Source of the DNA: Novosphingobium sp. 9U
GTDB lineage: Bacteria > Pseudomonadota > Alphaproteobacteria > Sphingomonadales > Sphingomonadaceae
Assembly (NCBI RefSeq): GCF_902506425.1
Contig: NZ_LR732504.1
Coordinates: forward strand, 248,001-312,000
Direction: 5' to 3'
DNA: 64,000 nt
Made by a program: the position numbers and the translations under genes. Of the stretch, positions 1 to 7,942 are shown piece by piece. Position 1 is the first letter of the stretch, and every line of letters begins with the position of its first letter. Under the pieces are notes generated by a model. The model saw only the letters and a program-made list of their open reading frames with translations. It made no database searches and was not told the DNA's origin.

Positions 1-1418
1 CGCTTGCCCAGGTTGGTGCTCGCCCTGAACAGCAGCACCATCAGCGGCAGCGCCCAGATCACGCGTGTGTTGTAGCGTGCGAACGGGCCGGAGAGCCAGG
101 CGCAGATCGCGTCGTTCAGCAAGATTGCCACCAGCACGACCCACACCATGGCCCGCAGATCGGAGCGCGCGGCAGAGCGCCGCCATGGGAATGCCGCCAG
201 CGCCGCTAGCACCAGGAACAGCGTCAGGGCCGAGATCACGCGGTCGCTGAAAGGCAGCGGCGTACCCTCCGGCACCGCCTCGAACGGGCGATCGGCGCGC
301 ATCTGGCCGGCGAGGTATTCGGGGCGGAAATCGTGCAGGCGCAGGTTGCCCGCGAGTTCGAGGAAGTCTCCGCCCAGCGCCGCCGCGGTCTCGGCTGGAT
401 AGGCGCGGGCGACGGCGAGCGCGAACCGAGCCTGCTCCTGCGACACGTGCACGGCGTCGTCACGCGGCAGCGCCTTGAACCCGCCGCGTGGCCGGGTGGG
501 CTCCCACAGGAACACCTCGGCGGTGACCGGTTGCAGCACGGGGTAGCTGCACAGGACGAACGGCGCGTCCGCGCATCGCTCGGCCAGGAAGCGTCTGGCC
601 GGTCCGTCCTCGATCAGCCTGGCAGTGAGGAACGGCGGACGCACGGGGCTCGCGCCGGTGGTGACGCGCGTGGCAAGGCCGAACAGCGCCTCACCGCCGA
701 TGCCGATCAGCGCCGTCGCCAGCAGAGCGCTCGCGGCGAGGGCGACCGTTCGCGAGTGCAGGCGTCACGCGGCCGCCAAGCCAGCGACGGCCAGCAAGCC
801 GAGCAGCGCCACTGCGGTCGAATGCGAAAGCGCGGCGAATGCGAGGAGCGCCAGCATGCCGATGCGCCACCAAAGCCGCTCCACGCGCCAGCGGCAAAGC
901 AGCAGCGCCGCCACCGGGATCGCCAGGCCGACGACGAGATCGGGCATGAGGAAGCACACGAAGAACGGCAGCGGCGTCAGCGCCAGCAGCGCGAACGCGG
1001 CGAGGCAGGTGCGCGCAAAGGCGCGCTCGTGTGCGGGATCGACGAAGTGGCGCACGATGCCGACGATCGCCGCTCCGGCAGCAAGCGCCTGCAGCACGAC
1101 CGGCACCCAGAAGCTCTTCGCCAGCAAGCCAAGATAGAGGAACAGCCCGAAGTAGAGCGAGCGGCCGTAGAGTACCATGCCGGGCTCGGCCTTGGTGGCG
1201 CCCGGCGCTATGTCGGACACCGGCGTCGCGAAGAACGCGTCCGAATGGCCGGTCAGCTTGGCCCAGACCGTGTCGGCGCCCCGCAGGTACGATACCGTAT
1301 CGTTGAAGCCGAACACGTCGCCGTGCAGAATTGCGGGCCAGAGCAGCAGCACACCGAGCAGGAGCATGAGATTCTGATGCCCGCGCAAGGGGGAGATGGT
1401 TGCTTGCGTTGAACTCAC
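1..1418 (-). pseudogene. Multi-pass membrane protein gene interrupted by an in-frame TGA; runs off the window
   Basis: The frame opens at a GTG (1416-1418) or, more plausibly, an ATG at 1365-1367 and reads 217 codons of hydrophobic, membrane-type protein to a TGA at 765-767. The same frame then continues without another stop to base 1. That second part keeps high GC3 codon use, further hydrophobic segments (start MVWVVLVAILL) and a large soluble loop, so it is coding rather than chance. The layout of membrane helices, loop and more helices resembles polytopic membrane proteins of the glycosyltransferase-39 or O-antigen-ligase kind, but I do not recognise the family. The TGA could be a real nonsense mutation, for example from TGG or CGA, or a sequencing error. 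The 3' end lies outside the window. Confidence 0.7.
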
Positions 1419-1524
1419 CCCTTTCGCGCTCCCCCCGCGGCTCAGGGCGAGACCATGCAGGGTGGCTGGTGTGGTGGCAATGGGCGAGAGGCCCTCCCGT
1501 GAGGCTGCGGTTTACCTCCGGATC

Positions 1525-2271
1525 TCACATCACGTCCGCGACACCCTCCAGCGCCTCACGCAGCTTGGCCAAGGCTTGCGCCTTCAGCTGATGCACGCGC
1601 GGGATCGAGACCTGCAGCACTTGTGCGATCTCGGCGAGGTTCAGCTCCTCGACGAAGTAGAGCGAGATGATCAGCCGCAGCCGCTCGGGCAAGTCGGCGA
1701 TGGCTTGGATCACTGCGCCGCGGGTCTCCTCGTCCTGCAGCAGCGTGAGGCTGTCCGGCGTCTGGTCGGCAAAGGCGCCGTCCTGGTCGGAATAGACCTC
1801 GTCAATCGAGTCGAAGCGCAGCGGCTGGCTGGTGTCGCGCAGCAAGGCGAGATGCGCCTCGTCGATACCCATTGCGGCGGCGAGTTCGTGCGCCAGCGGC
1901 TCGCGGCCCAGTTTCCCGCGCAGCTCTGCTTCCTTGTCGCGCAAGGTGCGGCTGCGCTCCGAAGCGCCGCGCGACATCGGGATGGTGCGGCGGATGAGGT
2001 CCACCATCGCCCCGCGCACACGCATCTTGGCATAGGCGGCAAATCCGTCCTCGGTGGGACCAGCGTGCTTCTGCGCGCACTCGGTCAGGGCGACGAGGCC
2101 GGCCTGGACCAGGTCCTCCAGCTCGATGCCGGGGCGCCCGGTGCCGTTCACGTGCCAGGCGAGGCGGCGCACCATCGGCAGGAACCGGCGAACCCGGTCG
2201 GCGACATCACCGCCGCCATAGGCTCCGGCGATGCGGCGAGAAGAGGCGAAAGGCGAATGGTCTAGCTTCAT
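1525..2271 (-). CDS. fliA: RNA polymerase sigma factor FliA (sigma-28)
   Basis: This 248-residue protein has the size and layout of FliA-type sigma factors. Region 2 is visible around residues 45-100 (LEDLVQAGLVAL, then AYAKMRVRGAMVD), region 3 at about 120-160, and a region 4 helix-turn-helix at the end (LNLAEIAQVLQVSIPRVHQLK). FliA directs transcription of late flagellar genes and is held inactive by FlgM, encoded at 5728. The ATG overlaps the flhA stop as ATGA, so the gene is the last of the transglycosylase-flhA-fliA operon. Candidate FliA promoters in this window are those before flgM, fliC and fliD. Confidence 0.95.
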   Translation of the reverse strand: MKLDHSPFASSRRIAGAYGGGDVADRVRRFLPMVRRLAWHVNGTGRPGIELEDLVQAGLVALTECAQKHAGPTEDGFAAYAKMRVRGAMVDLIRRTIPMSRGASERSRTLRDKEAELRGKLGREPLAHELAAAMGIDEAHLALLRDTSQPLRFDSIDEVYSDQDGAFADQTPDSLTLLQDEETRGAVIQAIADLPERLRLIISLYFVEELNLAEIAQVLQVSIPRVHQLKAQALAKLREALEGVADVM

Positions 2272-4388
2272 GCGGCCATGTCCATGGATTCGATGATGTG
2301 CGGTTCAGGGAGCGAAGGCGCGGCCGGAGCGGCGCCGATGACGTCGACCACCTCGATCGGCTGCGTCGGCGGCAGTTCCGAGATCGAGATGACGAGGCAG
2401 GAGGGCGCGCGCATCCGCAGCAGGGCGGCAAGTACGCGGCGAGCGCGGGGCTGGACGACGAGCGCCAGCGGCCCGGCATTGGCACCGCGAGAGGCGGCCA
2501 GGTTGGCAATCCGCTCGCCGATCATGCGGGCGAGGTCGGGCTCGATCACCGGCTGACCGGTGACGGGATCGTGCATGCCCTGAACGATCGCGGCCTCGAG
2601 CCCGGCGTCGAGCGTCAGCACCGGCAAGCGCTCGTGCGGCGGGCAGATGCGGCCGACGATCAGCGGGCCAAGGTCGGCGCGGACCAGTTCGACCAGGCGC
2701 TCGTGCTCGACCGTCTGCATCACGCCGCGGCTGAGCGAGGCGAGGATCGGCAGCGGATGGCCGATCGGGATACCATCCTCCAGCAGCGCGCGCAGGACGC
2801 GGGTGATCGCGGCCAGGCTGAGCGGGGCGGGGTGGATCGTCTCGACGAGGCCAGCGGAATGCTCCTTCACCCCCTCGATCAACGTCTTGACCTCGTCCGG
2901 GCCGAGCAGGTCCTGCGGGCGCTCTGCCAGCAGCTGGTTCAAGTGCGTGGCGATGACGGTGCCGGCGTCGACGGTGAGAAAGCCCTCGGCCACGGCATGA
3001 TCGCGCGCAGTGGGATCAATCCACAGCGCCGGGCAGCCGAAGCTGGGGTCACGCGTGGCGTCCCCGCGGAGCGTATGGGTCGGGCGCGCCTCCCCGGCGT
3101 CGATCGCGAGGATGCGGTCGGCGCGGATGGTGGCGCCACCCAACGTCACGCCGCCCAGCACGATACGATAGTCGTTGGGCGCCATGTCCAATGCATCGCG
3201 GACACGGAACTGCGGCACGATGAAGCCGAAAGTCTGCGAGAGCTGCTTACGCACGCCGGTGATGCGGGCGATCAGCGGCGATCCCTTGCGCTCGTCCACC
3301 AGCTGGACGAGGCCGTAGCCGAGCTCGATGGTGACCAGCGTGTGGTCGGATACGTCCTCCAGCACGATGCGGCCGGGGTCGGGCAGTTCGGCGGCGATCG
3401 GCTCGATGACGACGACCGGCTTGTTCGCGCGCTTGCGCAAGGAGTGCCAGATCCACCCGGCAATGCCGGCGGCAGGAAGGAAGATCACCTGCGGCATCGC
3501 CGGGATCATGCCGATCGCGCCGAGCACGACGGCCACCGGCAACCAGGTGCTCGGCGCTGCGAACTGCCCGCCGATCTGGCCGGCCAAGTCGCGCTGGTCG
3601 GACACGCGGGTAACGATCACGGCGGCGGCGATCGAGAGCAGCAGCGAGGGCACCTGCGCCACCAGCGCGTCGCCAATGGCGAGGGTGATGTAGTGCTGCG
3701 CGGCCTCGCCGGCGGAGAGGCCGTGGCTGATCATGCCGAGGCAGAAGCCGGCGATGATGTTGACGCCCAGGATCAGCAGCGCGGCGACGGCGTCGCCCTT
3801 CACGAACTTGCTGGCACCGTCCATCGAGCCGTAGAAGTCCGCCTCGGTCGCCACTTCGCGGCGGCGGGCCTTGGCTTCGTCGGCGGTCATCAGGCCGGCG
3901 GCCAAGTCGGCGTCGATCGCCATCTGCTTGCCGGGCAAGGCGTCGAGGGTGAAGCGTGCCGAGACTTCGGACACGCGGCCCGCGCCCTTGGTGACCACCA
4001 CCATGTTGATGATCATCAGGATCAGGAACACGAAAATGCCGACGGCGAAGTTGCCGCCGATCAGGAAGGCGCCGAAGCTTTCGATCACCATGCCCGCCGC
4101 GCTCTCGCCCTCGTGGCCGTGAACCAGCACGACACGGGTCGAGGCGACGTTCAGGGCCAAGCGCAGCAGGGTCGCGAACAGGAGGACGGAGGGGAACGAG
4201 GAGAAGTCGAGCGGCTTGGTCGCGTTCATCGCCGCCATCAGGATGGCGACCGAGAGCGCGATGTTAAGCACGAAAGAGACGTCGAGCACGATCGCGGGCA
4301 CCGGCACGATCATCAGCACGATCAGGATCAGGATGCCGGCGGGCAGGGCCAGCGAGGCGCCGCCGGAAATGCGGTTCAGCAAGTTCAC
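2268..4388 (-). CDS. flhA: Flagellar export gate protein FlhA
   Basis: FlhA is the large inner-membrane component of the flagellar type III export gate. The 706-residue product is full length for the family. The N-terminal half carries about eight membrane segments with the conserved FHIPEP-type loop (MAIDADLAAGLMTADEA, near residue 160). The C-terminal half is the cytosolic domain that docks export chaperones and FliI/FliH/FliJ. It starts at a GTG that overlaps the stop of the upstream transglycosylase gene as GTGA, and its stop overlaps the fliA start. The other export-gate genes (fliOPQR, flhB) lie far away at 36096-39411. Confidence 0.96.
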   Translation of the reverse strand: MNLLNRISGGASLALPAGILILIVLMIVPVPAIVLDVSFVLNIALSVAILMAAMNATKPLDFSSFPSVLLFATLLRLALNVASTRVVLVHGHEGESAAGMVIESFGAFLIGGNFAVGIFVFLILMIINMVVVTKGAGRVSEVSARFTLDALPGKQMAIDADLAAGLMTADEAKARRREVATEADFYGSMDGASKFVKGDAVAALLILGVNIIAGFCLGMISHGLSAGEAAQHYITLAIGDALVAQVPSLLLSIAAAVIVTRVSDQRDLAGQIGGQFAAPSTWLPVAVVLGAIGMIPAMPQVIFLPAAGIAGWIWHSLRKRANKPVVVIEPIAAELPDPGRIVLEDVSDHTLVTIELGYGLVQLVDERKGSPLIARITGVRKQLSQTFGFIVPQFRVRDALDMAPNDYRIVLGGVTLGGATIRADRILAIDAGEARPTHTLRGDATRDPSFGCPALWIDPTARDHAVAEGFLTVDAGTVIATHLNQLLAERPQDLLGPDEVKTLIEGVKEHSAGLVETIHPAPLSLAAITRVLRALLEDGIPIGHPLPILASLSRGVMQTVEHERLVELVRADLGPLIVGRICPPHERLPVLTLDAGLEAAIVQGMHDPVTGQPVIEPDLARMIGERIANLAASRGANAGPLALVVQPRARRVLAALLRMRAPSCLVISISELPPTQPIEVVDVIGAAPAAPSLPEPHIIESMDMAA

Positions 4389-5284
4389 AAGCCGAACCTC
4401 GCAAGCTTGGCATAAGCGTCACGCACATGCGCCGGAGCGCCCGGCGCAGTGCCGCCGAAGGAGTCGTTGAGGGTCTCGGCCATCGAGCGGGTCGTCATTG
4501 CGGGTGCGCTCGGCATCGCGGCTTGCGCCGAGTGGAACTCCTGCGCAATCGGGCCACCGACCGGCAGGTTGAAGCCGGGCGCGGCGGAGTAGCTTGCCGA
4601 GGCATATTCCGACGCACCCGGCGCAGCGGACGCCCACAGCTCTGCACTTCCGCTCTCCATCGCACCCGCGACACGCCCACGGATCAGGTCCATGACGCCA
4701 GAGACGCTGCGTGCGCCGCCGGGTCCGTAGAAGATGGAGCGGTTGGCAGCGGCGGCTTGCGGCAGGATTCTCGCAGCGCTGGCGTTGGGATCGCTGGCGA
4801 GCGTGGTCAGGAACGAAGTCGCACCGCCGATGCCCAGGAAGTGGCCGAGGTACAGCTCGGCAGCATCGGGCTCACGGCCAAGTGCGGTGGCGAGTTCGGC
4901 GCGGCTATCCGCGGCCAGCTCGCCCGCCATCAGTGCCGAGGCATTGGGATCGTAGCGCAGCGCCATGATCTGCGCACGCACACTGGGGTCGGTGATCCGC
5001 CCGCCGGAGATCGCATCGCCGGCCCAGCCCAGGCCATGCTCGGCGCCGTGGCGGTCGAGCGTCTGCAGCCAGGTGCCATTGGTGAACTGGTACAGCCCCG
5101 CCGCGCTGGACGTGCCGGCCTTGGCCGAAGGGTTGAGGCTCGACTCGATCTTGGCTTGGGCGAGCAAGTAGTTGAAGTCGACGCCGGTTGCCTGCGCCGC
5201 CCGCGCAATCGCGGCGCGCACGGGTGTGCCGTTCCCGGCGATGGCAGCGGCGGCTGAGGCGCCAAGATAGGGTGTATCGGGCAA
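4385..5284 (-). CDS. Flagellum-associated lytic transglycosylase (SLT domain)
   Basis: The product of 299 residues has an SLT/goose-lysozyme-like fold at residues about 35-170. The candidate catalytic glutamate is E47 in AQAKIESSLNPSAKAG, and GLYQFTNGTW is the typical following motif. The rest is low-complexity and rich in Ala, Ser and Pro. No signal peptide is visible, so export through the flagellar apparatus is possible. I chose a TTG start (5282-5284) because a GGAG sequence precedes it and no ATG is near. FlgJ in this window has only its rod-binding domain, so this enzyme probably supplies the peptidoglycan-cutting activity needed for rod passage. It heads the operon with flhA and fliA, behind a consensus sigma-54 promoter. 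Confidence 0.88.
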   Translation of the reverse strand: MPDTPYLGASAAAAIAGNGTPVRAAIARAAQATGVDFNYLLAQAKIESSLNPSAKAGTSSAAGLYQFTNGTWLQTLDRHGAEHGLGWAGDAISGGRITDPSVRAQIMALRYDPNASALMAGELAADSRAELATALGREPDAAELYLGHFLGIGGATSFLTTLASDPNASAARILPQAAAANRSIFYGPGGARSVSGVMDLIRGRVAGAMESGSAELWASAAPGASEYASASYSAAPGFNLPVGGPIAQEFHSAQAAMPSAPAMTTRSMAETLNDSFGGTAPGAPAHVRDAYAKLARFGL

Positions 5285-5316
5285 TGCTAGCTCCGGGTGA
5301 ACGTACCGGAGTGTTC

Positions 5317-5332
5317 AGCAAGAGGCGTGCCA
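5317..5332 (-). promoter_or_regulatory. Sigma-54 promoter of the transglycosylase-flhA-fliA operon
   Basis: Read on the minus strand the site is TGGCACGCCTCTTGCT, an exact match to the sigma-54 consensus TGGCACG-N4-TTGCW with correct GG/GC spacing. The predicted transcription start is near 5305, about 20 bases before the TTG start of the transglycosylase gene. RpoN (62379) and a sigma-54 activator (25626) are both encoded in this window. Confidence 0.85.
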
Positions 5333-5380
5333 GATTGTGGTCGCTGCCCTCTCCCCGATGCTGGGGAGTGGGAAAGCGGT

Positions 5381-5731
5381 TCAGCCGCGCGTGCCCATGT
5401 AGGCGTACTGCGGGCCGGCGCGGTAAAGCTGGGGCGTGCCGGTTAGTGCGTTGAGCCGCGCCGTAACGTTGGCCGCGACCAAGTTGCGCACCTGACGATT
5501 GACCTCGTTCAGCCGACGCGCGGCTTCGAGCATGCCGCGGCATTCGTCATCCAGCACCGCGCCCGCGCAATCCTCGAGCGAGCCGCACAGCGAGTTCTTG
5601 TCGTTCGCCGCGCCCATCAGCGCGTCGACGTCCAGACCGGCAAGCGCCTGCCGTTCCTCTTCCAGGACGGCAAGCATCTGCCGCAGCTGGTCGCGCAAGG
5701 TTGCCGCCGGCAAGGTCTGGAAAATGCTCAC
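5381..5731 (-). CDS. flgN: FlgN-type export chaperone
   Basis: The 116-residue, mainly helical protein has the size and composition of FlgN, the cytosolic chaperone that delivers the hook-filament junction proteins FlgK and FlgL to the export gate. Long amphipathic helices (ATLRDQLRQMLAVLEEERQALAG, near residues 10-32, and a second around 68-95) fit the coiled-coil chaperone fold. Sequence identity in FlgN is always low, so position supports the call. It starts at a GTG overlapping the flgM stop (GTGA), as in the flgMN operons of other bacteria. FlgK and FlgL are encoded at 13691-15959. Confidence 0.8.
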   Translation of the reverse strand: MSIFQTLPAATLRDQLRQMLAVLEEERQALAGLDVDALMGAANDKNSLCGSLEDCAGAVLDDECRGMLEAARRLNEVNRQVRNLVAANVTARLNALTGTPQLYRAGPQYAYMGTRG

Positions 5732-6072
5732 GCGTTACCGCTCCTCAGGAACATGCCCGCCGCGATCATGGCATCGGCAATGCGCGCCGGGACCAGCGGG
5801 TAATTGCCGCTTTCGACCGCCTTGCGGATCTGCGCGACCCGATCGGTGTTGATCGGCGCTTCGCCCGGATCGAGCGTAGCGTTGGTGGCAACCGCCGGCT
5901 TCGCGTTGGCTGCTGCCGAGGGCGCGGCAGTCGCAGATGCAGGCACCGCGGCGGCGGGAGGGTTGATGTCGGCGCCCGACTTGCGGGCAATCTCGGCACT
6001 CACCGCGCCGATCGCGCGGGGAGCACCCACTTCGATGGGTGGCATTTTGGCCGCTCCTTGTTCACTTGTCAT
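5728..6072 (-). CDS. flgM: Anti-sigma-28 factor FlgM
   Basis: FlgM binds FliA and blocks it until the hook is complete, when FlgM is exported. The 114-residue product has a disordered, Ala/Pro-rich N-terminal half and the conserved C-terminal sigma-binding segment (NTDRVAQIRKAVESGNY, residues about 75-91, followed by ADAMI). It is co-transcribed with flgN through a 4-base overlap. No Shine-Dalgarno sequence precedes the ATG. Instead a TTAAA / CCGTTCT element sits so close that the transcript may begin at or next to the AUG. Confidence 0.9.
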   Translation of the reverse strand: MTSEQGAAKMPPIEVGAPRAIGAVSAEIARKSGADINPPAAAVPASATAAPSAAANAKPAVATNATLDPGEAPINTDRVAQIRKAVESGNYPLVPARIADAMIAAGMFLRSGNA

Positions 6073-6077
6073 AGCGA

Positions 6078-6104
6078 AGAACGGTAGCGGCGAAGTCGGT
6101 TTAA
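6078..6104 (-). promoter_or_regulatory. Candidate FliA (sigma-28) promoter of flgMN
   Basis: On the minus strand TTAAA (6100-6104) is followed after 15 bases by CCGTTCT (6078-6084). The same pair of elements precedes fliC and fliD with nearly the same spacing. The canonical sigma-28 pattern is TAAA-N15-GCCGATAA, so CCGTTCT would be a lineage variant of the -10. Only five bases separate the -10 from the flgM ATG. Confidence 0.5.
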
Positions 6105-6154
6105 GGGTCTGAGCGGCAATTCGTTGCCGCTGGTGCCGGCAAATTGCTGTTCAG

Positions 6155-6189
6155 GTATATATACTTAGACATGATCCACTGGCGTGGAT
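6155..6189. repeat. Small palindromes between flgA and flgM
   Basis: The perfect palindrome GTATATATAC (6155-6164) is followed by a 6-bp hairpin, ATCCAC / GTGGAT with loop TGGC (6174-6189). A second palindrome, AAGTATACTT (6227-6236), lies in the loop of the larger hairpin beside it. They may be operator or transcript-processing elements; no function can be assigned. Confidence 0.5.
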
Positions 6190-6272
6190 GCGGCACCGGC
6201 CCGCGCCCCCACCCGACTTCCCACGGAAGTATACTTGATGGGAGGTCGGGTGGGGGCGTGGGCCGGTGCCGC
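6190..6272. repeat. Long inverted repeat (33-bp arms) between flgA and flgM
   Basis: The left arm at 6190-6222 and the right arm at 6240-6272 are almost perfect reverse complements over 33 bases (two transitions) around a 17-base loop. The arms are extremely GC-rich (start GCGGCACCGG, end CCGGTGCCGC). A transcript from either strand would form a very stable hairpin. It lies after flgA and before flgM on the minus strand, so it probably ends or attenuates the motAB-like/flgA transcript. It could equally be a REP-type dispersed element. Confidence 0.8.
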
Positions 6273-6274
6273 AC

Positions 6275-6297
6275 CTGATCCAGCCTCGCTGGATCAG
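6275..6297 (-). terminator. Hairpin directly after flgA
   Basis: A perfect 10-bp stem (CTGATCCAGC / GCTGGATCAG) with a CTC loop begins three bases after the flgA stop codon. There is no T-run, so it is either a Rho-independent-like terminator helped by the long neighbouring hairpin or an RNA-stabilising 3' structure. Confidence 0.5.
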
Positions 6298-6300
6298 ATC

Positions 6301-6780
6301 CTAGTCTAGCGGGAGCGACACCAGGCCGGGCCGCACGACCTGCGCGCGCATGGGCTCGGCATTGGGCTTGGCGTTGATCGGGCGGACGCGGATCCAGGCG
6401 CCCACGGCCCCTGCCTCCATCGCCTCGCCAGGCTGCGCGACGGTGAAGCCATCGCCGCTGACGGCGATCGAGATGCCATCGCCGCGGTTGATCGCCGGCG
6501 CGCCGCCGAGCGCCTGGACTTCGCGCTTGACCGGCACGAACAAGCGCCAGCTGCCAGGATCGCCGCACTGGACGACGACGCTCTCGTGGTTCTGCGTGCG
6601 CCAGGACAGCGCCAGCGGCGAGCGGCAGGCCTGCAACCGCAAGCGGCGGTCGACACCGGTCAGCGCGCCGCCGCTCTGGCCGATCTCGGCTCCGGTGAAG
6701 CCCGCGACCTCCCGGTCGATCGTGTCCAGATCGGCATAGCCGGCCGAAGCGGCGGCGAGGATGGCGAGAAGGATGCTCAT
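6301..6780 (-). CDS. flgA: Flagellar P-ring assembly chaperone FlgA
   Basis: FlgA is a periplasmic chaperone for assembly of the FlgI P-ring. The 159-residue product starts with a short hydrophobic export signal (MSILLAILAAASAGYA) and has a SAF-like C-terminal part (GDGISIAVSGDGFTVAQPGEAM, then RPINAK and the terminal VVRPGLVSLPL). It is shorter than the classic enterobacterial FlgA of about 220 residues. The ATG overlaps the stop of the MotB-like gene as ATGA, which makes it the third gene of that operon. FlgI is encoded at 12267. Confidence 0.85.
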   Translation of the reverse strand: MSILLAILAAASAGYADLDTIDREVAGFTGAEIGQSGGALTGVDRRLRLQACRSPLALSWRTQNHESVVVQCGDPGSWRLFVPVKREVQALGGAPAINRGDGISIAVSGDGFTVAQPGEAMEAGAVGAWIRVRPINAKPNAEPMRAQVVRPGLVSLPLD

Positions 6781-7238
6781 GGTCGGTCCTTGGTCTGGGT
6801 CTTGTCCGCAGAACTACGCAAGCTATGTGCCAGCCGCGCTTCGGGTGCGTCGTAGCCGATGACGACGCGGGCTGTGCCCTTCTCGCCCGGCATCCCTGGC
6901 TCGACGACGACACGCGCGTCTCCGGCCTCGCGCGCGAGCGCCTGGGCCTTGGTGAGGGCCTCGGCCATCGCGCCGGGCGCGTAGCTGGCGGTGATGGTGA
7001 CCTGCTGGCGCGGGTCGCGCGGTTGCTGGGCCAGCCACTCGCGCAGCGGCGGCGCGCCCTCGCCCGCGATCCACACCGCGACCGGCTCGCTGCGCGGTGT
7101 GGCTGTGGGAGCGCCGACGGCAGGCGCGGCATGCGCCTTGGGATCTTGCCGCGCGACCGCGCTGGCGGTCAGCATGAACAGGATCATCGATAGGTCGGCG
7201 ATGATCGTCTGCCAGCCGGTGCCGACTTTCACGCTCAT
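6777..7238 (-). CDS. Small MotB/ExbD-like protein with one membrane segment
   Basis: This 153-residue protein has one N-terminal membrane segment that begins with an aspartate (WQTIIADLSMILFMLTASAVA; D15). This is the arrangement of the proton-carrying residue in MotB, ExbD and TolR. After a Pro/Ala linker comes a short alpha/beta region (about residues 85-135) much smaller than the OmpA-like domain of MotB. It overlaps the MotA-like gene upstream and flgA downstream by 4 bases each (ATGA), so the three are translationally coupled. A full-size MotB is encoded at 16861. The assignment rests on the membrane segment and on the partner gene; the function is unknown. Confidence 0.65.
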   Translation of the reverse strand: MSVKVGTGWQTIIADLSMILFMLTASAVARQDPKAHAAPAVGAPTATPRSEPVAVWIAGEGAPPLREWLAQQPRDPRQQVTITASYAPGAMAEALTKAQALAREAGDARVVVEPGMPGEKGTARVVIGYDAPEARLAHSLRSSADKTQTKDRP

Positions 7239-7909
7239 CAGGCGCGCACCTGCTTGGCCGAGGGGACCGGTGCGGTTTCGTGCAGCTTGGGAACGGCAGG
7301 CGCGATCTGCGCTTCGAGCCAGTCGACGACGCCCTGCCGCTCGCGCTCCTCGGCTTGCGCAGCACGCTCGACGACCCGGGCGAGCGGGGCGAACACGATG
7401 TTGCCCAGCAGCAGGCCATAAAGCGTGGTCAGCACCGCCATACCGATGGCGCCGGTGAAGTCGCCGCTCGCCGCGCCGCCGGACGGCAGTTGGCTCAGCG
7501 AGATGAGCGTGCCGGCGAGGCCGAAGACCGGCGCCAGCTCTGCCGCTTGCGCAAAGGTGTCGACGGCATGGCGCGCGCGCTCCTGGCGCTTGGTTCGATG
7601 GCTGCGGTGCGCATCGCGCAGCGCGGTCAGCGAGTGCGACTGGGCCATGGCGTCGCAGGCTTCGTCGAACTCCGGGTCGCCGAAGTGATGCGACTGCGCG
7701 CGGACCAGGCCGTCGCGGCGGATCGCCTGGACATGCGTCGCCAGCTCTCCGCGCGCGCGTTCGGCGTTGAAGCGCGGTTTCCTGAGCGCGAACAGCGCAC
7801 CGATGGCAGTGCGGCAATCGGCCAGGCCGCAGCGCAAGAACGTCGCCACCAGCGTACCGCCGACCACGATGGTGGCGGACAGCGGATCGATCAGGCTTTC
7901 GACATGCAT
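7238..7909 (-). CDS. Small MotA/TolQ/ExbB-family proton-channel protein
   Basis: The 223-residue product has MotA-family features: an N-terminal helix (SATIVVGGTLVATFLR), a central cytosolic helix-rich part, and two later helices with the family signature (FGLAGTLISLSQL, then AIGMAVLTTLYGLLLGNIVFAP). It lacks the longer C-terminal cytosolic tail of MotA. A good Shine-Dalgarno (AAGGAG, 7919-7924) precedes the ATG. It heads the operon with the MotB-like gene and flgA, divergent from flgB. True MotA is encoded at 15996, so this is a second, reduced channel pair. It might power ring assembly or a second stator; this is inference. Confidence 0.75.
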   Translation of the reverse strand: MHVESLIDPLSATIVVGGTLVATFLRCGLADCRTAIGALFALRKPRFNAERARGELATHVQAIRRDGLVRAQSHHFGDPEFDEACDAMAQSHSLTALRDAHRSHRTKRQERARHAVDTFAQAAELAPVFGLAGTLISLSQLPSGGAASGDFTGAIGMAVLTTLYGLLLGNIVFAPLARVVERAAQAEERERQGVVDWLEAQIAPAVPKLHETAPVPSAKQVRA

Positions 7910-7942
7910 GGGGTGATGAACTCCTTCGCAACAGGAGAACGG

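Noticed and set aside
333..1412. A 359-codon plus-strand frame opposite the membrane gene
   Set aside because: It is Arg/Gln/Glu-rich without motifs, while the minus-strand frame encodes clear membrane helices across the same bases.
2298..4415. A 705-codon open frame on the plus strand opposite flhA
   Set aside because: It is antisense to a clearly conserved FlhA gene, encodes Arg/His/Asp/Gln-rich low-complexity sequence with no family motif, and arises from high GC3 in the real gene.
6105..6150. A sigma-54 promoter before flgM (GG...GC pairs in GCCGGCACCAGCGGCAAC and neighbours)
   Set aside because: The GG-to-GC distance is one or two bases short of that required, so the sequence does not fit a -24/-12 element.
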